A DNA stretch of 64,000 nt from Alkalibacillus filiformis (GTDB lineage: Bacteria > Bacillota > Bacilli > Bacillales > Alkalibacillaceae), in the NCBI RefSeq assembly GCF_030814115.1, contig NZ_JAUSUP010000001.1, forward strand, positions 682,001 through 746,000. The letters are read 5' to 3'. This document shows positions 16,914 to 26,590 of the stretch, in pieces. How positions within the stretch are numbered: the stretch's first letter is position 1; the number at the start of each line of letters is the position of its first letter. The position numbers were made by a program, and so were the translations under genes. The notes under the pieces are model-generated. The model saw only the letters and a program-made list of their open reading frames with translations. It ran no database searches and was not told the DNA's origin.

Positions 16914-17732
16914 TTACTTATGAAAGTCTTCGTGTGCTTTGTTAATAACTTGATCTATTTCTTCATTTGACAACTTGTTCCCTGCTGCTTGGTCATCTAA
17001 CCATTTAGCGTGTAAAAGAAACTCAATATTGCCATCACCACCAGTAATAGGTGAATAATCAAGACCTTCTATAACAAAACCTTCGTTTTCAACAAATGAT
17101 AAAATGTTGTGAACAACTTCGGTATGTACACTTTTATCGCGTACAATCCCCTTTTTCCCCACTTGTTCTCTTCCTGCTTCGAATTGAGGTTTTATTAAAG
17201 CCACAATATCAGAATCAGGCTCTAAAATCTGACGGATTACAGGGAATATAAGTTTTAATGAAATGAAAGACACATCTGTTACTGCCATATTTGGAAGCCC
17301 GAACTCTAAATGATCTTTAGTTACGTAGCGAAAGTTAGTACGTTCCATTACATATACACGTTCGTCTTGTCTCAGTTTCCAATCAAGCTGGTTATAACCA
17401 ACATCAATTGCATAACTGGCCTTTGCCCCATGCTGTAAAGCACAATCTGTAAAACCACCTGTTGACGAACCGATGTCTACAATTAATCGATCACTAAAAT
17501 CAATCTTAAAGCTGTTAATCGCTTTCTCAAGCTTCAAGCCGCCCCGACTAACATACGGGACAGCTTTTCCTTTTACTATAATATTAATAGTCGGATCAAC
17601 TTTAACTCCTGGCTTATCTAAACGTTCATGATCAGTGTGAACTAAGCCAGCCATAATAGAACGCTTGGCTTTTTCCCTTGAATCAAAAAAGCCTTGTTCA
17701 ACTAAAAGTGTATCTAAGCGTACTTTTTTCAT
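16914..17732 (-). CDS. yqxC: TlyA-family rRNA 2'-O-methyltransferase (YqxC)
   Basis: S4-domain methyltransferase of the TlyA/hemolysin A family, which 2'-O-methylates rRNA. 272 residues: an S4 RNA-binding domain at 1-65 (RLDTLLVEQGFFDSREKAKR) and an FtsJ-like Rossmann domain with the SAM motif VDIGSSTGGFTDCAL. The C-terminal QVGKKGIVRDKSVHTEV is typical of the family. Six bp separate it from the dxs stop. The historic hemolysin label of this family is not supported by anything here. Confidence 0.92.
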   Translation of the reverse strand: MKKVRLDTLLVEQGFFDSREKAKRSIMAGLVHTDHERLDKPGVKVDPTINIIVKGKAVPYVSRGGLKLEKAINSFKIDFSDRLIVDIGSSTGGFTDCALQHGAKASYAIDVGYNQLDWKLRQDERVYVMERTNFRYVTKDHLEFGLPNMAVTDVSFISLKLIFPVIRQILEPDSDIVALIKPQFEAGREQVGKKGIVRDKSVHTEVVHNILSFVENEGFVIEGLDYSPITGGDGNIEFLLHAKWLDDQAAGNKLSNEEIDQVINKAHEDFHK

Positions 17733-17738
17733 ATTTAC

Positions 17739-19631
17739 TTAAGCCCTTTTCTCTTTTGTCGGGACGATTTCTTTTATTTCATTTTGAATACTCTTAGCCG
17801 TCAAACCGACTTCTTCTAATAAATCGTCGACACTTCCGTGTTCAATGAAGCGATCAGGTATACCCATTCTTGAAATAAACGGATAAGCTACCTTTTCTTC
17901 TTCAAAAAATTCTAGAACTGCACTACCGAAGCCTCCTTGAAGAGCATGCTCTTCGACTGTGAGAATCGGTAAATGTTCTTCTGAAATTTGTCTTAACATA
18001 TTAGCATCTAACGGTTTGATAAAACGAGCATTAACGACTCGAACTGATATATCTTCGTTTTCCAAATTCGTCGCTGCTTCCATTGCTCTTTCAATCATCG
18101 TACCAAAAGTTAAGATGACAAGATCATGACCTTCTTTCAGCACTTCCCAAGTCCCGATTGGCACCATATCATATTGACCTTCTACAGGATGTTCCTTAGC
18201 GTTCCCTCGTGGATAGCGAACCGCAATTGGGCCATCTTGATGGTTTAATGACGTATATACCATATCTTGACACTCTTGTGCGTCTTTAGGCATCATAATG
18301 GTCATGTTTGGTAAATGACGTAAAAATGAAATGTCAAACACACCTTGGTGAGTTTCTCCATCTGCGCCAACCAATCCAGCACGATCAATACCAAAAGCTA
18401 CGTTTAAATTTTGACGGCAAACGTCATGAACGACTTGATCAAAACCTCTTTGTAAAAAAGTCGAGTATATTGATAAAAACGGCTTCATCCCTTGAGTTGC
18501 AAGGCCACCAGCGACAGTCGTAGCATGTTGTTCAGCAATTCCAACATCAAAAAGTCGGTCAGGGAATTTCGATTTGAAGTCTTCTAGTTTGCTGCCCACC
18601 GTCATGGCTGGAGTAATTGCCACTACTTTTTCATCGTGTTCAGCTACTTGCATTAATGTGTCGCTAACAACTTTACTCCATCCTTGACCACCTGAACTTT
18701 TCTTCACCGATTCACCAGATTCGATTTTGTAAGGTCCAACACCATGCCATGTTCCAATTTTATCGTTTTCTGCCGGATGGTAACCTTTACCTTTCGTTGT
18801 TAAGACATGAATTAGAATCGGCCCTTCAGTTCGTTTCGCATAGTCAATCGATTTAAATAAGTCATCATAATCATGGCCATCAACTGGACCATAATATGTG
18901 AAACCTAATTCTTCGAAAAACATGCCAGGTACAACTAAATACTTCATACTATCTTTAATGCGTTCAGCAGTATTAGCAATCTTTCCTCCAACTGAAGGGA
19001 TTTTCTTTAATAATACTTCTAACTCTTCTTTAATCCAGTTATAACGTTGGCCGCTTCTCAAACGTCCTAATACGTTATGTAAAGCACCGACATTGGGCGC
19101 AATAGACATCTCGTTGTCGTTTAATATGACAATCATATCTTTTTGTTCATGGCCAATATGGTTTAATGCTTCTAATGCCATCCCACCTGTTAATGCACCG
19201 TCACCAATAATAGGTACGACGTAATTGTCTTCTTTCTTAACATCACGAGCAATCGCCATTCCCATAGCTGCTGATAAAGAAGTCGAGCTATGCCCTGTCT
19301 CCCAAACATCATGTTCACTTTCGTTCATCTTAGGAAAGCCACACAACCCTTGATATTGTCTCAACGTATCAAAGTCTTTTGTTCGCCCAGTAAGCATTTT
19401 ATGCACATAAGCTTGATGTCCTACATCCCATATGAATTTATCTTTCGGACTATCAAATGATTGATGTAAAGCTAAAGTTAATTCAATCACACCAAGGTTA
19501 GGTCCTAAGTGTCCACCTGTCTTTGATAAGTTCTCGATTAAAAACGAACGTATCTCTTCACTTAACTGTTGTAACTCTTCTACTGATAAGTCTTTAATTT
19601 CCGATGGATGTTTAATGTTTTTAAGATCCAT
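17739..19631 (-). CDS. dxs: 1-deoxy-D-xylulose-5-phosphate synthase
   Basis: Thiamine-diphosphate enzyme joining pyruvate and glyceraldehyde-3-phosphate; the first and controlling step of the MEP isoprenoid pathway. 630 residues, full length. The N-terminal TPP motif is [18 protein letters not shown], the substrate-loop histidine lies in [11 protein letters not shown], the middle transketolase domain has DVGIAEQHA and the C-terminal domain has [11 protein letters not shown]. The ATG at 19631 follows AAAGGTGAG. It lies in a block with ispA (prenyl synthase) that also encloses the OLE RNA and oapA. Confidence 0.95.
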   Translation of the reverse strand: MDLKNIKHPSEIKDLSVEELQQLSEEIRSFLIENLSKTGGHLGPNLGVIELTLALHQSFDSPKDKFIWDVGHQAYVHKMLTGRTKDFDTLRQYQGLCGFPKMNESEHDVWETGHSSTSLSAAMGMAIARDVKKEDNYVVPIIGDGALTGGMALEALNHIGHEQKDMIVILNDNEMSIAPNVGALHNVLGRLRSGQRYNWIKEELEVLLKKIPSVGGKIANTAERIKDSMKYLVVPGMFFEELGFTYYGPVDGHDYDDLFKSIDYAKRTEGPILIHVLTTKGKGYHPAENDKIGTWHGVGPYKIESGESVKKSSGGQGWSKVVSDTLMQVAEHDEKVVAITPAMTVGSKLEDFKSKFPDRLFDVGIAEQHATTVAGGLATQGMKPFLSIYSTFLQRGFDQVVHDVCRQNLNVAFGIDRAGLVGADGETHQGVFDISFLRHLPNMTIMMPKDAQECQDMVYTSLNHQDGPIAVRYPRGNAKEHPVEGQYDMVPIGTWEVLKEGHDLVILTFGTMIERAMEAATNLENEDISVRVVNARFIKPLDANMLRQISEEHLPILTVEEHALQGGFGSAVLEFFEEEKVAYPFISRMGIPDRFIEHGSVDDLLEEVGLTAKSIQNEIKEIVPTKEKRA

Positions 19632-19661
19632 TCAGGATCACTCACCTTTATATTAATTTCA

Positions 19662-20249
19662 TTAATTTTTATTTTTATGTGATGGTAAAACACGTATACG
19701 TAAGTTATTTTCGATAAAAGTAGTTATTTTTCCTGCAAATAGAACCAACTCCGTTGAAGCTCGTACAGCAATCGATTTCCCCATTGCTTTTCCACCTACA
19801 GTTAAAGCAGCGACAACACCTGTAAAAATCACTGAGATTGTAAATTGATATGTAGAAGCTTGTCCATTTGAAATTGAAGTTGCTAACTGAATTACAACGA
19901 GTGTCGATGCTGTACCACTTATAACACCTGCAATATCTCCTATAACGTCGTTACAGAAGGTAGCAAATTTATCTGCATTACGCACAATTCTAATCGAATT
20001 TTTAGCTCCATAAACTTTTTCTGAAGCCATCGAATGAAAAGGTGTCTCGCTAGCCGCTGTTGCAGCAATACCCATCATATCTGATAATACACCAATAAAT
20101 ACGATTATAAAAACAATGATCATACCTAATATCCATCCAACACCACTCAAAATGGAATTAGATATTATTGTAAAAATGGCCGCTAACACCAAGGTGATAA
20201 CGGCTATACTAACACTAAATTTAATGGATTCTTTTATTATTTTGATCAT
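19662..20249 (-). CDS. oapA: OLE-associated membrane protein OapA
   Basis: 195-residue integral membrane protein encoded directly downstream of the OLE RNA and upstream of dxs, the position of OapA in OLE-bearing Firmicutes. Four hydrophobic segments are visible (about 12-30, 36-57, 104-124, 136-155). Between them is a basic loop (KNSIRIVRNADKF, about 83-95), plausible for RNA contact, followed by a DxxxD motif at D101-D105 (NDVIGDIAG), the hallmark described for OapA. Known of the family: OapA recruits OLE RNA to the membrane in a ribonucleoprotein tied to Mg2+, cold and short-chain alcohol tolerance. The distant resemblance to CNNM/CorB-type membrane domains is weak. Start ATG follows TGAGGTCATAAT. 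Identification rests on synteny, size, topology and DxxxD. Confidence 0.88.
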   Translation of the reverse strand: MIKIIKESIKFSVSIAVITLVLAAIFTIISNSILSGVGWILGMIIVFIIVFIGVLSDMMGIAATAASETPFHSMASEKVYGAKNSIRIVRNADKFATFCNDVIGDIAGVISGTASTLVVIQLATSISNGQASTYQFTISVIFTGVVAALTVGGKAMGKSIAVRASTELVLFAGKITTFIENNLRIRVLPSHKNKN

Positions 20250-20295
20250 ATTATGACCTCAGAATGTATTGTAACCTTTGTTTAATATCATATGT

Positions 20296-20909
20296 ACAGA
20301 AAGAGGTGGTCATTTAAGAGGTAAAAATTGCGGCTTAGGTCCAGTAGGTTTTCCCAGGCCGTTACCGTGTGTTGCCACTACGGCGGTTCCCCTTTAAAAC
20401 GACCTTAGCTTCGTCTCCGAACGCTAGACTGGATTACCACTTAGTCCACACTATAATCCCTCTTAAATGTCGCAACGGAACAGTCTAGGAGTTTTCCTCG
20501 ACAGCCTTTAACCACTCCCTAGCCTCTTTTGCAGCATCTATTTCATGCAACGTTTAACGTGTTAATCGTTGGCCTAACGATTGATCACGTACTGAATTGC
20601 AATCCCCTAGACACCACTCAAGGCAGGCTACGCTGCAGATAGCGAATTCCTCGGTATCATGCAGGTTCATACCCCATTTCATACCTCATTAAATGCGATT
20701 AATGAGGCACAAGAATGGGCCTCCACGGAAGTAGGGTCAACGCCCACATGCCATTGTGGATCGCCCTCCAACCTTAACTCCCAGCATCGACCCAAGGCTG
20801 GGCGCCTCAAGCCAACACCAGAAACTTCATCGATGTGCCCTTTGGCGGATTTTTAGGCCCGCCTTCAGAAGTGGGGGGCCGACTAGAATACTGCACCACC
20901 CCTTGCGTA
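20296..20909 (-). ncRNA. ole: OLE RNA (ornate large extremophilic RNA)
   Basis: A roughly 615-nt stretch without any convincing gene in either strand, clearly richer in G and C than its neighbours and full of self-complementary segments. Examples are CCTCATTAA/TTAATGAGG (20684-20692 with 20699-20707); a nested helix ACGTG-AATCGTT-loop-AACGATT-CACGT (20557-20590); and CCCAGC/GCTGGG (20780-20785 with 20797-20802). It lies between ispA and oapA-dxs on their strand, exactly the arrangement of the ~610-nt OLE RNA class. The 5' end is set from a TTGTTA-17-TAAAAT promoter that puts the start near 20909; the 3' end is approximate because no strong terminator was seen before oapA. OLE forms a membrane-linked ribonucleoprotein with OapA. 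Identity is from size, position and structure, not from a covariance search. Confidence 0.88.
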
Positions 20910-20915
20910 AATTCT

Positions 20916-20944
20916 ATTTTATCACATCAGCTCACCACTAACAA
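20916..20944 (-). promoter_or_regulatory. Sigma-A promoter for OLE RNA
   Basis: On the minus strand TTGTTA (20944-20939), a 17-nt spacer and TAAAAT (20921-20916), just past the ispA stop. It would start transcription near 20909, at the 5' edge of the structured region. Confidence 0.6.
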
Positions 20945-20955
20945 TTGTAAAAAGA

Positions 20956-21831
20956 CTAGTAACTTCGTTTACCAAATAGTTCGATAATGTCCATTAACTG
21001 AGTATTTTCGACCCTTGCTTCACGCAGAGCCTTTTGAGCACGTTCCATATAGTCATCTCGCTTCTCTATAGCTCCATCAATTCCTAATAGCTTCGGATAT
21101 GTGCTCTTATCTAATGACACATCACTACCGACAGGCTTACCGATCTTATTTTCATCTCCAGTAACATCTAATATGTCATCTTGAACTTGGAAAATTAACC
21201 CTAAATAACTTGCATATTCGTCAAGTGCCTCAATTTGAGGTGGAGTTGCTCCTCCTAAATATGCACCTATTTTCACAGCTCCACGGATTAGCTCGCCTGT
21301 TTTTCGACGATGAATCATACTAAGTTCATCAACAGTTAATTGTTCACCTTCACCTTTTAAGTCTAAGTATTGCCCAGCAATCATTCCTTCTAAACCGCTT
21401 GCTTTACTTAGTTCGGTTATCGTAAAAACTTTTTCCTCAGCCTCTAAATCAGCAGATGAAGAAATGACTTGAAAAGCCAAAGTGAGTAACCCATCTCCTA
21501 CTAATATTGCTGTTGCTTCATCATATTGTTTATGAATGGTTGGTTGTCCACGTCTAAAATCATCGTTGTCCATTGCTGGTAAATCATCATGAATTAGTGA
21601 GTACGTATGAATTAATTCAAGTGCAACAACGACATCAGATACACGCTCTTCATTTTCTGAAAAAGCATTATATGCAGCCAACATTAAAATTGGTCGCAAT
21701 CTTTTTCCACCAGCATTTAAAGCGTAAATAACGGCTAACTTTAATTGTTCTGGTAAATCCAATTGCTCCGCCTTGTTTTGTAATTGTTCATTGATCGATT
21801 GTTGTTTTTGCTCAAATGACAAAATGTTCAC
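20956..21831 (-). CDS. ispA: Farnesyl/geranyl diphosphate synthase
   Basis: Trans-prenyl synthase condensing dimethylallyl and isopentenyl diphosphates. 291 residues. The first aspartate-rich motif (DDLPAMDNDD) is preceded by ELIHTYSLIHDD; the second, DDILD, lies in QVQDDILDVTGD. The short form with a GKRLRP motif matches bacterial FPP synthase (YqiD). Start is a GTG at 21831 overlapping the xseB stop (GTAGTG), with GGAAGAG upstream. Immediately upstream of the OLE RNA, which links the RNA locus to isoprenoid synthesis. Confidence 0.93.
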   Translation of the reverse strand: MNILSFEQKQQSINEQLQNKAEQLDLPEQLKLAVIYALNAGGKRLRPILMLAAYNAFSENEERVSDVVVALELIHTYSLIHDDLPAMDNDDFRRGQPTIHKQYDEATAILVGDGLLTLAFQVISSSADLEAEEKVFTITELSKASGLEGMIAGQYLDLKGEGEQLTVDELSMIHRRKTGELIRGAVKIGAYLGGATPPQIEALDEYASYLGLIFQVQDDILDVTGDENKIGKPVGSDVSLDKSTYPKLLGIDGAIEKRDDYMERAQKALREARVENTQLMDIIELFGKRSY

Positions 21832-22061
21832 TACGACTCTTCCTCCACTGTATATGGCTCAGATTCACCGTTTTCGTTTAAGATCTCAGTCATTTCATTT
21901 TCAACGTTTTTCAATTTCTCATGACATACTTTGGAGAGTTGCATACCTTCTTTATAGTACTGAATTGCCTGTTCTAACGGGACATCGCCTTGTTCTAACT
22001 GTTCTACAATCTTCTCTAACTTCTCCATCGCCTGTTCAAAAGTTATGTTATGATTCTCCAT
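21831..22061 (-). CDS. xseB: Exodeoxyribonuclease VII small subunit
   Basis: 76 residues from the ATG at 22061 ([19 protein letters not shown]), with AAAGG about 10 nt upstream. All-helical protein with the family signature [28 protein letters not shown]; pairs with XseA. It overlaps the 3' end of xseA by 14 nt and the start of ispA, so the three are translationally linked. Upstream in-frame ATGs exist but lack ribosome sites. Confidence 0.93.
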   Translation of the reverse strand: MENHNITFEQAMEKLEKIVEQLEQGDVPLEQAIQYYKEGMQLSKVCHEKLKNVENEMTEILNENGESEPYTVEEES

Positions 22062-23409
22062 CTCGATCATCCCTTTCTTTAACACTCTGGACTTGACTTA
22101 CAACTTGGCCATCTGCAAACGACACCTTCAACACGCCACCAGTTTCTACAGCCTTTGCCGTTTTAACAATGCCATCGTTTTCATTATAAGCAATCGAATA
22201 ACCCCTCTTCATCGTTTCAAGCGGGCTTAAAATGGATAACTTTTCAATTTGTGTGTTAAATTCATGTTGCTTTTGTTTATGATTATTAGCCATAACCTGA
22301 TTCAACTTCTCTGTCATGTAATTCGTTTGATTTCGTTTCTCTTTAAGTAAGTTCGAAGGCGAGTGGGCAACTAACTTATCATATGATGAGTTCAAGTTTT
22401 GCTTTTTCATGTGTACTGCTTGATTTATATTTTTATTTAATTGTAGCACAACACGATCTAAATCTTGTTCTTTCTGTCTCGTTAAGTGGACTGGGTATTT
22501 AAAAGCGTAAGCATTTCTTAAGGAGTTTAAACGCTCATTTAAAGTATTGACCTTTTGTTTCATTTGTTGCTGCAACCGGTGAGTTGTCACTTCCACTTGT
22601 TTATGTAATTCATCTAATGAAGGAACAGCCAATTCTGCAGCCGCTGTCGGAGTAGGAGCACGTAAATCAGCAACCAAATCACTTATTGTAAAGTCCGTTT
22701 CATGGCCTACAGCTGATATAATAGGGGTTTTAGACTGGCTAATAGCTCGAGCAACAACTTCTTCGTTAAACGCCCAAAGCTCTTCAATCGAGCCACCACC
22801 ACGTCCTACAATCAACGTATCAAAATCACCTATATTGTTCGCCTCATTAATTCCTTCTGCAATTGATTTTGAAGCTAATTCGCCTTGAACAGAGACGGGT
22901 ATGACAACGCGCTTCGTGTGAGGATAACGTCGCGCTAATGTTGTAATGATATCGCGCACAGCTGCTCCAGTAGGTGAAGTTACAATTCCAATCTTTTTAG
23001 GGAACTTGGGGATTGTTTTTTTTAGTTCCTCATTAAATAATCCTTCACTGTTTAATTTCTTTTTTAACTGTTCATAAGCCAAATGTAATGAACCTAAACC
23101 ATCAGGCTCCATATTACTGACATATATTTGGTACTGGCCGCTTCGCTCATATAAACTGATATCACCATGAACTAACACTTTCATACCGTTCTCAGGTTTG
23201 AACTTTAGTGAACGATTGGAAGAAGCAAACATTACAGCTGAAATACGAGCATTTTCATCTTTAATGGTAAAATACATATGCCCTCTTGAATGGTGATTAA
23301 AATTTGAAATTTCGCCTTGTAACCATACATTTTTCAAGTGACGGTCAACATCAAATTTTTTCTTAATATATTTCGTTAATGCGGTAACGGTTAAGTATTG
23401 CTGCTTCAT
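22048..23409 (-). CDS. xseA: Exodeoxyribonuclease VII large subunit
   Basis: Catalytic subunit of the single-strand exonuclease VII used in repair and recombination. 453 residues: an OB-fold nucleic-acid-binding domain at 1-100 ([20 protein letters not shown]), the nuclease domain (about 120-320) with [16 protein letters not shown] and [28 protein letters not shown], and a coiled-coil tail that binds XseB. ATG at 23409 behind AAGGAG. Confidence 0.95.
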   Translation of the reverse strand: MKQQYLTVTALTKYIKKKFDVDRHLKNVWLQGEISNFNHHSRGHMYFTIKDENARISAVMFASSNRSLKFKPENGMKVLVHGDISLYERSGQYQIYVSNMEPDGLGSLHLAYEQLKKKLNSEGLFNEELKKTIPKFPKKIGIVTSPTGAAVRDIITTLARRYPHTKRVVIPVSVQGELASKSIAEGINEANNIGDFDTLIVGRGGGSIEELWAFNEEVVARAISQSKTPIISAVGHETDFTISDLVADLRAPTPTAAAELAVPSLDELHKQVEVTTHRLQQQMKQKVNTLNERLNSLRNAYAFKYPVHLTRQKEQDLDRVVLQLNKNINQAVHMKKQNLNSSYDKLVAHSPSNLLKEKRNQTNYMTEKLNQVMANNHKQKQHEFNTQIEKLSILSPLETMKRGYSIAYNENDGIVKTAKAVETGGVLKVSFADGQVVSQVQSVKERDDRDGES

Positions 23410-23424
23410 AATTGAAGTCTCCTT

Positions 23425-24273
23425 TTACCTTAAACGTTTTGCTGCTTGAATTGTATTACTTAATAGCATGGTAATCGTCATAGGTCCTACTCCTTTTGGT
23501 ACAGGAGTGACAAAGCTTGCATGATCCAACATTTCATCAAAAGCGACATCGCCGACTACTTTACCAGTCTCTAAAAATGTATTGCCGACGTCTACAACGA
23601 CTGCCCCTTTTTTGACGTCTTCCTTTTTAATTAACTGCGCTTTCCCAACGGCTACAATTAATATGTCAGCTTGCTTGGTATATTCAGTTAAGTTTTCAGT
23701 TTTGGAATGGCAATAAGTTACCGTTGCATCTTCATTTAATAACATTTGTCCAATTGGTTTTCCAACTATGTTACTTCTACCGACTACGACAACATGTTTT
23801 TTAGCTACAGGAACTTGATAATAATGTAAAAGTTTCATGATGCCGTATGGTGTGCAAGGATAAAACGCTTCCTGTCCAATTGAAAGTCTACCAACGTTTA
23901 TTGGATGAAAGCCATCTACATCCTTTTCCGGTAATACAGCATCTAAGACACGCTTTTCATTAATATGATCAGGCAAGGGTAACTGAATAAGAATTCCATG
24001 AGTTGACGGATCCTCATTTAAGGTTTCGATATGGTTAAGTAGTTGTTGTTCTGAAGTGTTCACTGGAAGTTCGATGACATCAGATGTTATTCCAATTTTT
24101 TCTGCTGCTTTTTTCTTTATTTTAACATAAGTCTTAGAAGCTGGATTATCCCCAATTATAATTACGGTTAATTTAGGAATCACACCTTGTTCTTTTAGAC
24201 TTGTAATATCTTCGGTTAAATTTGACCTTATATAGTCAGCTACTGTGTTTCCATACATAATCGTCGTGCTCAT
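23425..24273 (-). CDS. folD: Methylenetetrahydrofolate dehydrogenase/cyclohydrolase FolD
   Basis: Bifunctional one-carbon enzyme interconverting 5,10-methylene-, methenyl- and 10-formyl-tetrahydrofolate. 282 residues. The substrate lysine lies in SKTYVKIKKKAAEKIGI, followed by HGILIQLPLP, the Rossmann motif VVVGRSNIVGKPIGQ and the C-terminal PVPKGVGPMTI. ATG at 24273 follows GAAGGTGAAATA. In the nusB-folD-xseA block as in B. subtilis. Confidence 0.95.
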   Translation of the reverse strand: MSTTIMYGNTVADYIRSNLTEDITSLKEQGVIPKLTVIIIGDNPASKTYVKIKKKAAEKIGITSDVIELPVNTSEQQLLNHIETLNEDPSTHGILIQLPLPDHINEKRVLDAVLPEKDVDGFHPINVGRLSIGQEAFYPCTPYGIMKLLHYYQVPVAKKHVVVVGRSNIVGKPIGQMLLNEDATVTYCHSKTENLTEYTKQADILIVAVGKAQLIKKEDVKKGAVVVDVGNTFLETGKVVGDVAFDEMLDHASFVTPVPKGVGPMTITMLLSNTIQAAKRLR

Positions 24274-24284
24274 TATTTCACCTT

Positions 24285-24665
24285 CTAACTGCTCATAATC
24301 TTAGATAAGACACCATTAATGAACTTTCCTGATTGGTCATCATGAAAGCGTTTGGCCAATTCAACTGCTTCATTAACAGCTACTTTATCCGGCGTATCAT
24401 CTACATAACGCATTTCATATGCAGCAATTCTTAATAACGTTTTTTCAACTGCACCAATTCGATCGATACTCCAATGTTCAAGGTTTTGTTCAATTAATGC
24501 ATCTAATTCTTCTTTATACTCCATGACCCCTTTAATAATCTGGGTGCTGAAGATACTAATATCCTCATCTAACACTTTAAATAAATCTTCATGCTTTGCA
24601 TCTTTATTAATATCTATTTGAAATAACACTTGAAATGCTTTTTCACGGCTATGTTTCCTGCTCAT
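24285..24665 (-). CDS. nusB: Transcription antitermination factor NusB
   Basis: 126-residue helical protein that binds boxA RNA with NusE (S10) in rRNA antitermination. Family features: the N-terminal SRKHSREKAFQVLFQ, a central VEKTLLRIAAYEMRY and a C-terminal NEAVELAKRFHDDQSGKFINGVL. ATG at 24665 follows AAGGAG. First gene of the nusB-folD-xseA-xseB-ispA run. Confidence 0.95.
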   Translation of the reverse strand: MSRKHSREKAFQVLFQIDINKDAKHEDLFKVLDEDISIFSTQIIKGVMEYKEELDALIEQNLEHWSIDRIGAVEKTLLRIAAYEMRYVDDTPDKVAVNEAVELAKRFHDDQSGKFINGVLSKIMSS

Positions 24666-24755
24666 TGAACCTTTCTCCTTCTATAATAAATTCCGGCAAT
24701 TACTACTAAGTAAGTTTACCATGAATAAAGAAATAAATAAAAATATATTGTGATA

Positions 24756-24803
24756 ACTAAAAAAATCTAACTCGCGCTACGATGTAGACACGAGTTAGAC
24801 TTT
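24756..24803 (-). terminator. Terminator after yqhY
   Basis: Stem TCTAACTCG (24766-24774) with CGAGTTAGA (24791-24799), followed by seven Ts on the minus strand. It separates the acc-yqhY operon from nusB. Confidence 0.8.
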
Positions 24804-24808
24804 TCTGT

Positions 24809-25207
24809 TTATTTTTCTGGCTTTGACTCTTCCGACTTTTCTTCGATTTGAACACCAACAACATGTACATTTATTTCAATAATTTCTAATGCGGTCATAT
24901 TTTTTAATGTTGTACGAATGTTATCTTGAATTTTTTCACAAACTTTGGGAATAGATACACCATAATCTAATACTGTGTAAACGTCGATCTCTATTCCTTC
25001 TTCTGTTAATTCGACCTTAACACCTTTGCCGTGTTTTTTCTTACCTAGTCGTTCAGTAACATTTGAAGCAATGTTACCTCTCATGTTGGCAACGCCATTT
25101 ACTTCATTGACTGCAATTCCTGCGATCACTTCAATAACTTCAGGTGCAATTTCAACACGACCAAGTGAATTGTCTTCGCTAACATTTAGTAATTGGTTCT
25201 CATCCAT
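24809..25207 (-). CDS. yqhY: Asp23/Gls24 family protein YqhY
   Basis: 132 residues from the ATG at 25207, with GAGGTG 8 nt upstream. Asp23/Gls24 (DUF322) domain: GRVEIAPEVIEVIAGIAVNEVNGV near the N terminus and DVYTVLDYGVSIPKVCEKIQ in the middle, with an acidic/lysine tail. In Bacillus yqhY is encoded with accB-accC and has been linked to control of acetyl-CoA carboxylase activity. The start is 11 bp past the accC stop, supporting that link. Confidence 0.9.
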   Translation of the reverse strand: MDENQLLNVSEDNSLGRVEIAPEVIEVIAGIAVNEVNGVANMRGNIASNVTERLGKKKHGKGVKVELTEEGIEIDVYTVLDYGVSIPKVCEKIQDNIRTTLKNMTALEIIEINVHVVGVQIEEKSEESKPEK

Positions 25208-25218
25208 GTTCGTCACCT

Positions 25219-26577
25219 CTAATTGTCATCTTCCATCACTTTGTAATCATCTAAAAACTTCGTATTAAAGTCACCATCAATAAAGACTTGATGATTCATC
25301 ATACGTTTATGGAATGGTATTGTTGAATGAATACCTTCAATTACAAATTCATCTAAAGCTCGATTCATTCGCTCGATTGCTTCTTCACGAGTTCGTCCAT
25401 GTGTAATTAATTTAGCAATCATCGAGTCATAATAAGGCGGTATATTCCATCCAGTATAGGCTGCAGAATCTACTCTAACACCAAAACCACCTGGTGGCAA
25501 ATACATTTCAACCTTACCTGCTGAAGGCATGAAGTTTTTGTATGGATCTTCAGCATTAATTCGACACTCGATCGACCAACCTTCAAATTTAATATCCTCT
25601 TGATAAAAAGGTAACGCTTTGCCATTAGCAACATTAAGCTGCTCTTTAATTAAATCTACACCTGTAACCATCTCAGTTACGGGGTGCTCCACTTGGATTC
25701 GAGTATTCATTTCCATAAAATAAAAGCGAGATTCTTTCTTATCAAATATAAATTCGATAGTACCAGCACCTACATAGTCTACTGCTTGTGCTGCTCGAAC
25801 AGCGGCATCGCCCATTTCTTGACGCATTTCCTCATCGATCGCTGGTGAAGGTGTTTCTTCGATTAACTTTTGCAAACGACGTTGTACAGTACAATCTCTT
25901 TCTCCTAGATGAACTGTATTGCCGTGTTTGTCTGCCAAAATTTGAATTTCTACGTGCCTAAAGTCTTCGATATACTTTTCTAAGTAAACGCCTGGGTTAC
26001 CGAATGCTGTTTCAGCCTCATTTTGAGTTAGACGAATACCTTGAACAAGTTCTTCTTCGTCTAGGGCTACACGAATTCCTTTACCACCACCACCGGCAGT
26101 TGCTTTAATAATAACTGGGTAACCAATGCTTTGGGCTACCTTTTTACCTTCTTCTATGTTTTGAATAATCCCTTCAGAACCTGGAACAATCGGCACACCC
26201 GCTTCTTTCATCGTCTCACGTGCCACGTCTTTCGTTCCCATTCTTGAAATAGAATCAGCACTTGGACCAATAAATGTTACATTACATTCTTCACACATTT
26301 CAGCGAAGTCAGCATTCTCTGATAAGAAACCATAGCCTGGGTGAATAGCATCACAATTTGTAAGTTTTGCAACGCTCATAATGTTTGTTTTATTTAGGTA
26401 ACTATCTTTACTTAACGTTGGTCCTACACAATAGGCTTCATCTGCAATTTGAACATGAAGAGATTCTCGGTCAGGTTCTGAGTAAATAGCAACCGTTTCA
26501 ATTCCTAACTCTTTACACGCACGTATAACACGTACAGCAATTTCTCCTCTGTTAGCAACTAATACTTTTCGTATCAC
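25219..26577 (-). CDS. accC: Acetyl-CoA carboxylase biotin carboxylase subunit
   Basis: ATP-dependent carboxylation of the biotin on AccB, the first half-reaction of fatty-acid synthesis. 452 residues from the GTG at 26577, which gives the family N terminus MIRKVLVANRGEIAVR and has GGAGGG 7 nt upstream; a TTG two codons earlier is too close to it. ATP-grasp motifs: GGGGKGIRVA loop, HLGERDCTVQRR, and EMNTRIQVEHPVTE with the catalytic Glu-Arg pair. Coupled to accB (13 bp). Confidence 0.95.
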   Translation of the reverse strand: MIRKVLVANRGEIAVRVIRACKELGIETVAIYSEPDRESLHVQIADEAYCVGPTLSKDSYLNKTNIMSVAKLTNCDAIHPGYGFLSENADFAEMCEECNVTFIGPSADSISRMGTKDVARETMKEAGVPIVPGSEGIIQNIEEGKKVAQSIGYPVIIKATAGGGGKGIRVALDEEELVQGIRLTQNEAETAFGNPGVYLEKYIEDFRHVEIQILADKHGNTVHLGERDCTVQRRLQKLIEETPSPAIDEEMRQEMGDAAVRAAQAVDYVGAGTIEFIFDKKESRFYFMEMNTRIQVEHPVTEMVTGVDLIKEQLNVANGKALPFYQEDIKFEGWSIECRINAEDPYKNFMPSAGKVEMYLPPGGFGVRVDSAAYTGWNIPPYYDSMIAKLITHGRTREEAIERMNRALDEFVIEGIHSTIPFHKRMMNHQVFIDGDFNTKFLDDYKVMEDDN

Positions 26578-26590
26578 GGACAATCCCTCC

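Noticed and set aside
20659-20941. Short plus-strand reading frames (for example 20659-20856) inside the OLE region
   Set aside because: They have no ribosome sites, a low-complexity Pro/Ser/His make-up, and lie antisense to a structured RNA.
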